A stretch of DNA of 60,108 nucleotides from Chlorobiaceae bacterium (GTDB lineage Bacteria; Bacteroidota; Chlorobiia; Chlorobiales; Chlorobiaceae). Location of the stretch: contig JAAXVR010000016.1 of NCBI GenBank assembly GCA_013335405.1, positions 1 through 60,108 of the forward strand. The letters run 5' to 3'. This document shows positions 26,395 through 34,837 of the stretch, one piece after another (positions within the stretch are counted from its first letter, which is position 1; the number at the start of each line of letters is the position of its first letter). The notes under the pieces were generated by a model that saw nothing but the letters and a program-made list of their open reading frames with translations, did not search any database and was not told the origin of the DNA. A program made the translations under genes and the position numbers.

Positions 26395-28515
26395 TCAGTT
26401 TTCCTTGTTCTGCAGATAATAAAGCGTCGCGTAATCGCGAACCATCCTGTGCGTATTGTATTCAGGCGCGATGGTTGCGATGGCGTTCCTGATTTTTCTG
26501 ATCCACTTGGTGGGTATGTTGAATTCGTTGCGATCGTAAAATGTCGGGATGATCTGGTTTTCAAGCACGGTATAGAGGTTTTCCGCATCGAAGCGGTCCT
26601 GCGCCTGATGGTTTTCCAGCACTTCTCCGTGACTGATCGACCAGCCGTTGTCGCCGTTGTACGCTTCAGGCCACCATCCGTCGAGCACGCTGAAGTTCAG
26701 GCCTCCGTGCAGCACGGTTTTTTCTCCAGACGTACCGCTTGCCTCCATGGGGCGTACCGGGGTGTTAAGCCAGACATCGACCCCGGATACCATGCGTTTG
26801 GCGACACCGAGGTTGTAGTTCTCGAGGAAGATGATTTTCCCGTTGAACTGCGGCCTGCGGGAAAATTCGACGATCTGGCGGATGTAGTCTTTTCCGGCAT
26901 CGTCATGCGGATGGGCTTTTCCGGCAAAAATGATCTGCACCGGTCTTTTCGGGTTGTTGATGATCCTGTTCAGGCGGTCGAGGTCACTGAAGATCAGCGG
27001 AGCACGCTTGTAGGTTGCAAACCGCCGGGCGAAGCCGATCGTGAGGATATCAGGCGAAAGCGTGTTCTTTTCGGAACGCATCATGTCGTACTCGCTGGAG
27101 AGCGGATGGGCATGCTGGTGATAAAGCTGGTTTGCGAGGTAGCGGTAGATGAAGTCTATGAGGTTGCGTTTCAGGCTGTAGCGCAGTGACCAGATCTCTT
27201 CGTCGGAGACTTTCGCGAGCACGGCTTCCGCAGCTTCCCGCGACGAAGTCATTTCATCGATGCTGCCGGTGTAGTTTCTCCAGAAGGTGTCGGTGTAACC
27301 GCATGCCCAGCTGCTTGCATGCACGCCGTTGGTTATATGGCCGATCGGGACTTCCGAAACCGGAACGTCGGGGTAGAGGTGCTGCCACATCGCCCTGGAA
27401 ACATCCCCGTGGAGCTTGGATACGCCGTTTGCCGACCGTGAAAGCTTCAGCGCGAGCACGGTCATGGTGAAAAGACCGTTGTGATTCGCAGGGTCCTCGG
27501 AACCGAGCTTCATGAGATCGTCGAGGCTTATACCGATCAGGGAGAGGTACTTGCCGAACGAGTAGTTCATCATGTCTCGCGAGAATCGGTCGTGGCCCGC
27601 AGGCACAGGGGTGTGCGTGGTGAAGACGCAGCGCGAACGGACCTTTGCCATCGCTTCCACCTCGGGAATCCCTTTCGAGAGCTCTTTCGAAAGCAGTTCG
27701 AGCGTCAGGAATGCGGAATGTCCTTCGTTCATGTGGTAGACAGCCGGTTCGATACCGAGTTTTTCGAGCAGCTTGACACCACCGATGCCGAGGAGTATTT
27801 CCTGGTTGATGCGCATGTTCTGGTCGCCGCCGTATACCCGGCAGCAGATGTCGCGGTAGTGCGATTCGTTTGCCGGTATGTTGGTGTCGAGCAGGTAGAG
27901 CGTGGCCCTTCCTACCTTGAGGCTCCAGGCCTGGGCAAGGACTTCGCTCTGTGCGATATTGACCGATATGATCAGGTCTTTTCCGTCGGGGCCGGTGACT
28001 TTTTCGATAGGCAGGCTTTCAGGGTACTGCAACGGGTAGTCTTCCATCTGCCAGCCATCGTGGTTGAGGTACTGGCGGAAGTACCCTTCCTTGTAGAACA
28101 GGGTGATGCCTACGAAGTTGATGCCCAGATCGCTTGCCGATTTGAGATGGTCGCCGGCGAGCACGCCGAGACCACCGGAGTAGATCCTCACGCTTTCATG
28201 GATGCCGAACTCCGCGCTGAAATAGGCGACCGGGTTTTTCACGAGTTCCGGAGCGTTTTTGGCGGCCCAGGTTTCTTTCTCATTGATGTAGGAGGTGAAC
28301 CGGCTGTATACCTGGTCAATTTTACCGCGGTATTTGCAATGGCAGCGTGCCGCCAGCTCGTCGTTCGAAATGTGACGCAGGAGTTCGACCGGATTGTGGT
28401 TGTTTCTTTCCCACAGAAGGGGGGAGAGTTCCTCGAAAATCTGTTTCGCTTCGGTATCCCAGGACCACCACAGATTTTTCGTGAGTTCTTTAAGGGAAAT
28501 TATTTTTTTTTGCAT
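26395..28515 (-). CDS. glgP: Alpha-glucan (glycogen) phosphorylase, GT35 family
   Basis: The 706-residue enzyme releases glucose 1-phosphate from glycogen or maltodextrin. It is the shorter bacterial/archaeal form, with DUF3417-like N terminus (ELTKNLWWSWDTEAKQIF), AYFSAEFGIHES, SGGLGVLAGDHLKSASDLG, YHMNEGHSAFL and the PLP site EASGTSGEKTVLHGGLNFSV (lysine near residue 597). Green sulfur bacteria store polyglucose, so this gene fits carbon mobilisation in the dark. The ATG lies 119 bp from the divergent metallophosphoesterase start, leaving room for two promoters. Confidence 0.95.
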   Translation of the reverse strand: MQKKIISLKELTKNLWWSWDTEAKQIFEELSPLLWERNNHNPVELLRHISNDELAARCHCKYRGKIDQVYSRFTSYINEKETWAAKNAPELVKNPVAYFSAEFGIHESVRIYSGGLGVLAGDHLKSASDLGINFVGITLFYKEGYFRQYLNHDGWQMEDYPLQYPESLPIEKVTGPDGKDLIISVNIAQSEVLAQAWSLKVGRATLYLLDTNIPANESHYRDICCRVYGGDQNMRINQEILLGIGGVKLLEKLGIEPAVYHMNEGHSAFLTLELLSKELSKGIPEVEAMAKVRSRCVFTTHTPVPAGHDRFSRDMMNYSFGKYLSLIGISLDDLMKLGSEDPANHNGLFTMTVLALKLSRSANGVSKLHGDVSRAMWQHLYPDVPVSEVPIGHITNGVHASSWACGYTDTFWRNYTGSIDEMTSSREAAEAVLAKVSDEEIWSLRYSLKRNLIDFIYRYLANQLYHQHAHPLSSEYDMMRSEKNTLSPDILTIGFARRFATYKRAPLIFSDLDRLNRIINNPKRPVQIIFAGKAHPHDDAGKDYIRQIVEFSRRPQFNGKIIFLENYNLGVAKRMVSGVDVWLNTPVRPMEASGTSGEKTVLHGGLNFSVLDGWWPEAYNGDNGWSISHGEVLENHQAQDRFDAENLYTVLENQIIPTFYDRNEFNIPTKWIRKIRNAIATIAPEYNTHRMVRDYATLYYLQNKEN

Positions 28516-28634
28516 AATTCGATGGAATGGTGAATGCTTCAGTGCATAAAATTGAAAAAATGCCGTAGTTAATGGCTATTCCGGCAATACAGTGAAAAGA
28601 CGGAACAAAAAGAATGGCTTAATTTACTCTTTTA

Positions 28635-29558
28635 GTGACAAAAACCGCAAAACTTGAAAATTTGAACCCGGTCGCCGTCAAAATAGCGCATATTTCGGAC
28701 CTCCATCTTTCAGGATGGCTGGACCGGCGCCAGATATCGGCCTTCGACCGCCTCCTTGAACATTTCACCATCGAGGGATTCGACCATATCGTCATTTCCG
28801 GCGACCTGAGCAACGGGGCCAGCACCGCTGACTGGAAGATCGTGAAGGATGCACTCGCAAGACACGGGCTCTATCACTGGGAAAAAGCAACCGTGGTCGC
28901 TGGAAACCATGACCTGACAAATCTCGAGGAGGAGATGCGTTTCTATAACGCACTCAATCCGTTTCCGGCGTTCAGGATGACGACTTTCCGGAAAAAGCTC
29001 GCTGAATTCTGCAGTTTCTTCAGCGAGCTCATCACAGGGAATGGCAGTCCGTCCTTTCCCTTCATCAAGGTTCTGAATTACCCTCCCCTCTCCCTGGCGA
29101 TCGTTGCCGTCAACTCGGTTCATCCCTGGTTTCCGGCAGACAATCCTCTCGGTGCCAGGGGGGAAATCTCCTCCGGGCAGCTGCGCGCGCTGGTCCAGCC
29201 GGATGTGCTTGATTCCCTGAAAGAGCGTTTCGTCATCGGGCTCTGTCATCATGCGTACAGGGTTTACGGTACGGACGCCCTTATCGACCAGGCGTTCGAC
29301 TGGACCATGGAACTGAAGAACCGCGACGAGTTTCTGAATACGATGAAGCTCATCTCCGCACAGTTGGTGCTGCATGGTCATTTCCACCGGTTCCAGACAT
29401 ACATGGCAGACGGGATACCCTTCGTAAACGGCGGAAGCTTCCGTTACGATGTCAGAAGGTACTGCAGGCTCGATATTGAGGGGAAGGGAAACTTTTCACA
29501 GAAGTTCGCGTTCCTGCCGGAAAAAGAAAAAGGCGGGAGGTCCCGGCTTACAGCCTGA
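28635..29558 (+). CDS. Calcineurin-like metallophosphoesterase
   Basis: The 307-residue cytosolic protein has the full dinuclear-metal motif set: HISDLHLSG near residue 18, ISGDLSNG, AGNHDLTN, CHHAYR and LHGHFHRFQ. This is the cyclic-nucleotide phosphodiesterase/Icc-like branch by general resemblance; the substrate cannot be told from the sequence. The GTG at 28635 is the apparent start, without a good Shine-Dalgarno; TTG 28653 is possible. Its stop codon lies in the loop of the terminator of the convergent ferritin gene. Confidence 0.88.
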   Translation: MTKTAKLENLNPVAVKIAHISDLHLSGWLDRRQISAFDRLLEHFTIEGFDHIVISGDLSNGASTADWKIVKDALARHGLYHWEKATVVAGNHDLTNLEEEMRFYNALNPFPAFRMTTFRKKLAEFCSFFSELITGNGSPSFPFIKVLNYPPLSLAIVAVNSVHPWFPADNPLGARGEISSGQLRALVQPDVLDSLKERFVIGLCHHAYRVYGTDALIDQAFDWTMELKNRDEFLNTMKLISAQLVLHGHFHRFQTYMADGIPFVNGGSFRYDVRRYCRLDIEGKGNFSQKFAFLPEKEKGGRSRLTA

Positions 29559-29571
29559 AGACCTCCCGCCT
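29531..29571 (-). terminator. Intrinsic terminator of the ferritin gene, nested in the end of the phosphoesterase gene
   Basis: AGGCGGGAGGTC (29531-29542) and GACCTCCCGCCT (29560-29571) form a perfect 12-bp stem. On the minus strand it is followed by TTTTTCTTTTT, as expected for a terminator of the gene at 29597. The TGA of the plus-strand gene (29556-29558) sits in the loop. Confidence 0.8.
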
Positions 29572-29596
29572 GCAGCTTCAGCATGTTGCCAGCCGT

Positions 29597-30091
29597 TCAG
29601 TTCTGGCCTCTGCGGGCGAGCTGGCGGTCCATCATGATCAGTGCATGTCCTTTTTCACCGGCCATTTTCAGCGTTTCGAGTATCTCTGATGCTGCAGCCT
29701 CTTCCTCTACCTGTTCCTGGATGAACCAGTGCAGAACCACCTGGGAGGCGTAATCCCTCTCATCAAGTGCCGCCTCGTAAAGTTTGTTGATGAAAGCTGT
29801 TATCTTTCTCTCGTGCTTCAGCACCTCTTCGAAGAGGGCTATGGGGGAGCTGAATTCAACGGGTGGCTGTTCCAGAGCCTGCAGTTCAATTCTGCCGCCC
29901 CTCTCTGCGACATAGTTATAGAGTTTCATCGCGTGGCCTTTCTCTTCTGCAGTCTGCATTTTCAGCCAGTGCGCAAAGCCGGGAAGGTTCTGAGACAAGG
30001 CGTAAGCCGCCATTGAAAGATACAGGTAGGACGATGAAAATTCGTGGTTGATCTGGTCGTTGAACGCTTTCTGCAATTTTTTACTCAACAT
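29597..30091 (-). CDS. ftn: Ferritin
   Basis: The 164-residue four-helix protein stores iron as a 24-mer. The ferroxidase ligands are in place: the glutamate in [17 protein letters not shown], the [10 protein letters not shown] motif (Glu-x-x-His near residue 50), the glutamate in LKHERKIT, and [14 protein letters not shown] good AAAGGAG lies 9-10 nt before the ATG. It belongs to the bacterial FtnA type, without heme-ligand evidence for bacterioferritin. It lies 87 bp downstream of another ferritin-like gene and ends in its own terminator. Confidence 0.95.
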   Translation of the reverse strand: MLSKKLQKAFNDQINHEFSSSYLYLSMAAYALSQNLPGFAHWLKMQTAEEKGHAMKLYNYVAERGGRIELQALEQPPVEFSSPIALFEEVLKHERKITAFINKLYEAALDERDYASQVVLHWFIQEQVEEEAAASEILETLKMAGEKGHALIMMDRQLARRGQN

Positions 30092-30178
30092 GTGAAATTC
30101 TCCTTTCTGATGCCGTATTATTTGTCTTACTTCATTGAACTGTAAGTACTTATCAAAAGATTGAACGCCCGCACCATC

Positions 30179-30661
30179 CTATTCGTTTCCGTTGCGGATA
30201 TTATTTTCCTTCATATAGCTGCGTATTCTCCGGGCATGATCGCGGTCTTCCTGGTTCAGCTGCTTGAAGAGGTTTGACGAGTAGGAGCTGTCAGGGCTGT
30301 CGAGAAACTCCTGGTAATGTGCTTCTCCCGCCGAGAGTTCGAGTTCGAGGGCGGTATTGAAAGCAGCAAACCTCGAAGGTGTTTTTTCCGAGAATACCGC
30401 GATAAGGTCCGTAACTTTCGCATTCGCATCCTGAAGGAGTCCGAGGTCGCGGGCAAGCAGATTTTCAGGGAAGAACTGCATTGGCTGCGGCTGTTTTTTT
30501 TCCTGCTGAAGCAGGGAGGCGTGTCCCCGTTCTTCCATGGCGAGCTGCCACCAGAAGTCTTCATCTTCGGGGAAGCTGTCGTTAAAGATGGTATAGAGAG
30601 AGGCAAGGTTCAGTTCGAGCCTTATCGATTCCTCGAGATGCTGCTGGAGTGTGGCGGACAT
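30179..30661 (-). CDS. Ferritin-like (rubrerythrin-type) diiron protein
   Basis: This 160-residue helical protein has the paired ExxH pattern of ferritin-like diiron carboxylates: ESIRLELNLASLY, AMEERGHASLL, LELELSAGEAHYQEF and EDRDHARRIRSY. It has no C-terminal rubredoxin CxxC domain. A rubrerythrin-like or encapsulated-ferritin-like role in peroxide or iron handling is likely, but the exact family is unclear. The ATG 30661 has AAAGGT about 12 nt upstream; ATG 30697 in frame would add 12 residues. It is upstream of ftn on the same strand. Confidence 0.78.
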   Translation of the reverse strand: MSATLQQHLEESIRLELNLASLYTIFNDSFPEDEDFWWQLAMEERGHASLLQQEKKQPQPMQFFPENLLARDLGLLQDANAKVTDLIAVFSEKTPSRFAAFNTALELELSAGEAHYQEFLDSPDSSYSSNLFKQLNQEDRDHARRIRSYMKENNIRNGNE

Positions 30662-30867
30662 GATCGTGTACCTTTTGTTGTATTTTTCCTTGTCCATGGC
30701 CGTCCGTCCTGTGACGGGGTCATCGACCAGGTTGAATATATAACCGTCCGGGCATTTTCCATCAGTCTCTGCCGTTCTCCGCTGTTTTTCTCAATCTTGC
30801 TTTCATGCTTTGCAATGGAATGCTGCGACGATACCATTTCATCGGCTGATTTTTCCGGGACGCCAAC

Positions 30868-31338
30868 ATGCTGAAAAAAATCATTTCCGGCGGGCAGAGC
30901 GGAGTCGATCGCGCGGCGCTCGATGCCGCGATATCTGCCGGTCTGGAACATGGCGGCTGGTGTCCACGGGGGCGACGGGCGGAGGACGGGCCAATACCGG
31001 AGCGTTACATGCTCACGGAAACTCCGAGGAAAGAATATCGCCAGAGAACGGCCTGGAATGTGAGGGATTCGGACGGGACACTGCTTCTTGTCCGGAAATG
31101 CATCCGGGGAGGAACGCGCTATACGCTCCAGTGCGCCGACGACGCAGGGCGTCCCTCGCTGGTCGTCAATCCCGACGATTCAGCAGCAGCAGCCGTTGCG
31201 CAGCGATGGCTGGAAAGCAATTCGATCGTGGTGCTGAATATAGCGGGTCCGAGAGCAAGCTCGGACCCGGGTGTGTATCTTTCGGCGGGGAAGTTTCTTG
31301 GACTCCTTTTTGATTCCCTGTTCCGGCGGGAGCGATGA
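30868..31338 (+). CDS. Putative molybdenum-carrier-like SLOG-fold protein (cpYpsA family)
   Basis: The 156-residue protein starts LKKIISGGQSGVDRAALDAA, followed by GWCPRGRRAEDGPIPERY, RTAWNVRDSDGTLLL, GGTRYTLQCA and LNIAGPRAS. This matches the circularly permuted YpsA group of the SLOG superfamily, annotated as putative molybdenum carrier in Pfam. SLOG proteins bind nucleotides or nucleotide-derived signals, so the metal-carrier name may mislead. No nearby gene gives a function. It is divergent from the ferritin-like gene and convergent with carB. Confidence 0.75.
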   Translation: MLKKIISGGQSGVDRAALDAAISAGLEHGGWCPRGRRAEDGPIPERYMLTETPRKEYRQRTAWNVRDSDGTLLLVRKCIRGGTRYTLQCADDAGRPSLVVNPDDSAAAAVAQRWLESNSIVVLNIAGPRASSDPGVYLSAGKFLGLLFDSLFRRER

Positions 31339-31359
31339 AGCCCGGTGGAGCGGGACTCT

Positions 31360-33216
31360 TCAGTTGCCGCGGTATGCGGCATACTCCTGCAGGCTTTTCA
31401 CCCCGAACTCCTGGTGACGGATGCAGTCGATTGCCTGGACCGAGGCTTCCGCAGCCTCGATGGTGGTTACGAATGGCACGTTGCTCAGCACCGAAGCGGC
31501 GCCGATGGCTTCTTCGTCGTGCAGGGCTTTTTCGCCCCTCGGCGTATTGATGACAAAGTCGATCTTGCCGTGCTTGATGATGTCGAAGATGTTTGGTCTG
31601 CCTTCTTCGCCGACCTTGTAGACCTTTTTGCACTCGATGCCGTTTTCCGTGAGGAACCGGTGGGTTCCCGCCGTGGCTGTGAGGTCGAAATCCATGCGGT
31701 AGAGTGCCCTGGCTATGGCGATGATGCGCTGGTTCTTGTCCTGGTCGTTCACGCTGATGAAGACGGAGCCGGAAAGAGGCAGCTCCATGTTGGCGGCCTG
31801 GTAGGCTTTTGCAAAAGCTTCGGGAAATTCGTTGGCGAGACTCATCGCTTCGCCGGTCGAGCGCATTTCCGGTCCCAGGTAGACTCCGGATTTGATGAAT
31901 TTCGAGAAGGGGAAGACCGGTTCCTTGATCGCCATGTGTTTCATGCCGAGCTCGTCGCAGTCTTTGAGGTCGAATTCCCTGCGCAGCATGCTCAGTTTTT
32001 CACCAAGCATGACGCGGGTGGCTATTTTCACAACGGGAATTGCGGTCGCCTTGCCCACGAAAGGAACGGTCCGGCTTGCCCTCGGGTTCACCTCGATGAC
32101 GTAGACCGTTTCATTCTGGACGGCATACTGAACATTCATCAGTCCCACGACCTCGATGCTCGCTGCGAGTTTCCGGGTATACTCCTTCATGGAGGCGATC
32201 GCCTTCGGGCTGATGTTGTGGTAGGGCAGGATCGATGTCGAATCGCCGCTGTGGATGCCTGCCGCCTCGACATGCTGCATGATGCCGCTGATGACGCAGT
32301 CTGTCCCGTCAGCGATAGCGTCGATATCGAATTCGACGGCCGTTTCGAGGAAGCGGTCAATCAGGAGCGGATACTTTTCCGAAATGAAGAGTGCCTGGTC
32401 GACATACTCCCTGAGGGAATCGTCGTTGTAGATGATTTTCATCGCCCGGCCACCGAGAACGTAGCTCGGCCTTACGAGGGCCGGATAGCCGATCCGGCGG
32501 GTTATGACCTGAGCCTCTTCGAAACTGATGGCCGTGCCGTAGTCGGGGTGCGGAATTTCGAGTTTTTCGAGAAGAGCGCCGAATTTTTTCCGGTCTTCGG
32601 CAAGGTCAATGCCTTTCGAGGAGGTGCCGAGGATGGTGACGCCCGCATCGTGAAGTTTCGTGGAAAGTTTGAGCGGTGTCTGACCGCCGAAGCTCACGAT
32701 GACACCGAGGGGTTTCTCGTGCTCGATGATGCGCAGGGTGTCTTCAATGGTGAGCGGTTCGAAGTAGAGCTTGTCGGCGATATCGTAGTCGGTCGAAACG
32801 GTTTCGGGATTGCAGTTGACCATGATGGTTTCATAGCCGGCTTCCTTCAGTGCGAAGACAGCCTGCACACAGCAGTAGTCGAACTCGATTCCCTGGCCGA
32901 TACGGTTCGGGCCTCCGCCGAGGATGATGACTTTTTTGCGATCGCTTGAGACCGATTCGTTTTCCTCGCCATACGTGGAGTAATGGTAGGGTGTTCTGGC
33001 GTCGAATTCGGCGGCGCAGGTATCGACGGTCTTGAAGACGGATTCGACGCCGTAGTGCGTTCTGAGGGCGCGTATGACCGGTTCCGTGGTTTTGAAGATG
33101 TTGGCGAGCTGAAAATCGGAAAAGCCGAATTGTTTCGCTTTGAGCAGCTTATCTTTCGGAAATGCCAGGGAAAGGTCGTTAACCTCCTGTGAAAGGTCGG
33201 AAGCTTTTGTGGTCAT
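31360..33216 (-). CDS. carB: Carbamoyl-phosphate synthase large subunit, C-terminal half
   Basis: The 618-residue protein corresponds to about residues 455-1073 of E. coli CarB. It starts in the oligomerisation domain (FGFSDFQLANIFKTTE, VDTCAAEF), then has the second ATP-grasp unit ([59 protein letters not shown]) and the MGS-like allosteric domain (ATAGTHRFL, VINTPRGEKA). The first carboxyphosphate ATP-grasp half is absent and must be encoded elsewhere, so this is a natural split gene rather than a truncation: ATG and stop are clean. It feeds arginine and pyrimidine synthesis. The leader (33217-33403) has repeats and possible attenuator structure. Confidence 0.93.
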   Translation of the reverse strand: MTTKASDLSQEVNDLSLAFPKDKLLKAKQFGFSDFQLANIFKTTEPVIRALRTHYGVESVFKTVDTCAAEFDARTPYHYSTYGEENESVSSDRKKVIILGGGPNRIGQGIEFDYCCVQAVFALKEAGYETIMVNCNPETVSTDYDIADKLYFEPLTIEDTLRIIEHEKPLGVIVSFGGQTPLKLSTKLHDAGVTILGTSSKGIDLAEDRKKFGALLEKLEIPHPDYGTAISFEEAQVITRRIGYPALVRPSYVLGGRAMKIIYNDDSLREYVDQALFISEKYPLLIDRFLETAVEFDIDAIADGTDCVISGIMQHVEAAGIHSGDSTSILPYHNISPKAIASMKEYTRKLAASIEVVGLMNVQYAVQNETVYVIEVNPRASRTVPFVGKATAIPVVKIATRVMLGEKLSMLRREFDLKDCDELGMKHMAIKEPVFPFSKFIKSGVYLGPEMRSTGEAMSLANEFPEAFAKAYQAANMELPLSGSVFISVNDQDKNQRIIAIARALYRMDFDLTATAGTHRFLTENGIECKKVYKVGEEGRPNIFDIIKHGKIDFVINTPRGEKALHDEEAIGAASVLSNVPFVTTIEAAEASVQAIDCIRHQEFGVKSLQEYAAYRGN

Positions 33217-33301
33217 GCAGTCGCGATAGAGTTAGAAAACGTCAGGATACAGACTCGTGTTAAAGGTAATAATTCACCCGGTCATATAAAACCGGTGCAT
33301 A

Positions 33302-33314
33302 ATACAAAAAAGCA
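33302..33314. repeat. 13-bp direct repeat, copy 1
   Basis: ATACAAAAAAGCA is identical to the copy 89 bp further on. Read on the minus strand it gives a TGC plus six-T tract directly after a small hairpin (GGCTGCTT/AAGCACC), as in an intrinsic terminator in the carB leader. Confidence 0.7.
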
Positions 33315-33390
33315 GGTGCTTCTCAAAGCAGCCGGGCTTCCCCTCTGGTCATCTCTTCCGGACATCCGCGCTCTTTTCCAGCCGCACCTG

Positions 33391-33403
33391 ATACAAAAAA
33401 GCA
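33391..33403. repeat. 13-bp direct repeat, copy 2
   Basis: A second exact ATACAAAAAAGCA, immediately outside GCACCTG. The two repeats bracket a 76-bp segment with inverted ends. Confidence 0.7.
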
Positions 33404-33525
33404 CGACGCTGAAAATTATGGCAGGAGCTTCTCCGGCCAAGGGGAAAAGCATGGGTATTTTTTCTTACATTTGATTACATTTTTCTCGGGTACTATCGGG
33501 TTACAGACAAACAGGCGCAGTGGAT

Positions 33526-34800
33526 ATGGACAAAAAGCTTTTCGACAGTATAGAATCCGCTCTCGACGATATACGAGCGGGCAGGCTGGTGATCGTTATC
33601 GATGACGAGGATCGTGAGGACGAGGGTGATTTCATCACCGCAGCGGAGATGGTGACAACCGAAATGGTGAACTTCATAACGAAAGAGGCCCGTGGCCTGC
33701 TCTGCGTGGCTGTCACCATGGACCGTGCGAAGGTGCTCCAGCTCGATCCGATGGTACAGCGGAACACTTCACAGCATGAAACCAATTTCACGGTTTCGGT
33801 CGATGCCATAGCAGATGGCGTCACGACAGGCATTTCCGTTTACGACCGGACCATGACCATAAAGATGCTCGGTGATCCGGCAACGAATGCCGACGATTTT
33901 TCACGCCCCGGTCACATTTTCCCGCTGCGGGCGATGGACGGAGGGGTGCTCAGGCGCGTGGGGCACACCGAAGCAGCAGTCGATCTTGCCAGGCTTGCGG
34001 GCTTCACTCCTGTCGGCCTTCTCTGCGAGATCCTCCATGACGACGGGAGCATGGCAAGGCTTCCCGACCTGGTAAAGCTCAAGGAAAAATTCGGTCTGAA
34101 GCTCATTACCATCAAATCCCTCGTAGCCTACCAGATGCAGCGCAGCAAGCTCGTGCAGCGGGCTGTCGAATCGAGGCTGCCGACCGTTTACGGCGAATTC
34201 AGGCTTATCGCCTACGAGTCGTTTACCGACCACCAGAACCATATCGCTTTTGTCAAGGGGGAAGTCGATACCGGAGAACCTGTCCTGGTCAGGGTGCACT
34301 CCCAGTGCGCAACCGGCGACACCTTTGCCTCCCTTCGATGCGATTGCGGCAACCAGCTCGCTTCGGCGCTCTCCATGATCGAAAAGGAAGGAAGGGGTGT
34401 CCTGGTTTACCTCATGCAGGAAGGAAGGGGCATAGGCCTTATCAACAAGCTCAAGGCATACAACCTCCAGGATGAGGGGCTCGATACGGTCGAGGCCAAC
34501 GAAAAGCTCGGTTTCAAGGCCGATCTCAGGGATTACGGCATCGGAGCGCAGATTTTGGAGGACCTCGGCGTGAGGAAGATGAAGCTTTTGACGAACAACC
34601 CGAAAAAAGTGGTAGGTCTGGAAGGATACGGCCTCGAAATTGTGGAAAGGATCGGACTGGAGATCACTCCAAACCCGATGAACCAGGGTTATCTCGACAC
34701 GAAACGCGACAAACTCGGCCATATGATCGGCCACGCATGCGGCAACGAAAGCCATTATTTCGAAACGCTCGCAGAAAAACAGTTGAAGAAAAAAACGTAA
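33526..34800 (+). CDS. ribBA: Bifunctional DHBP synthase / GTP cyclohydrolase II
   Basis: The roughly 424-residue enzyme supplies both precursors of riboflavin. The N-terminal RibB half (about 1-200) has [16 protein letters not shown] and FTVSVDA plus [10 protein letters not shown]; the C-terminal RibA half (about 205-405) has the zinc site [15 protein letters not shown] and the GTP loop [21 protein letters not shown] 33526 or GTG 33520 may start it; neither has a strong Shine-Dalgarno. The gene is followed by glyA after 37 bp and is likely co-transcribed with it. Confidence 0.96.
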   Translation: MDKKLFDSIESALDDIRAGRLVIVIDDEDREDEGDFITAAEMVTTEMVNFITKEARGLLCVAVTMDRAKVLQLDPMVQRNTSQHETNFTVSVDAIADGVTTGISVYDRTMTIKMLGDPATNADDFSRPGHIFPLRAMDGGVLRRVGHTEAAVDLARLAGFTPVGLLCEILHDDGSMARLPDLVKLKEKFGLKLITIKSLVAYQMQRSKLVQRAVESRLPTVYGEFRLIAYESFTDHQNHIAFVKGEVDTGEPVLVRVHSQCATGDTFASLRCDCGNQLASALSMIEKEGRGVLVYLMQEGRGIGLINKLKAYNLQDEGLDTVEANEKLGFKADLRDYGIGAQILEDLGVRKMKLLTNNPKKVVGLEGYGLEIVERIGLEITPNPMNQGYLDTKRDKLGHMIGHACGNESHYFETLAEKQLKKKT

Positions 34801-34837
34801 CAACCCGTAAACTTCCGAAAGGAAAAGGACAGTGAAA

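Larger units (their letters stand above)
33217..33525. other. Intergenic region between divergent carB and ribBA
   Basis: The 309-bp gap must hold promoters for both genes. It has two perfect copies of ATACAAAAAAGCA (33302-33314 and 33391-33403) and, just inside them, the inverted pair CAGGTGC (33313-33319) and GCACCTG (33384-33390). No FMN riboswitch consensus can be recognised before ribBA. Confidence 0.5.

Noticed and set aside
31345-32949. A 534-codon plus-strand frame opposite carB
   Set aside because: The carB protein on the minus strand is strongly conserved throughout; the antisense frame has no recognisable domain.
33217-33525. FMN riboswitch before ribBA
   Set aside because: The conserved RFN-element sequence could not be found in the gap.
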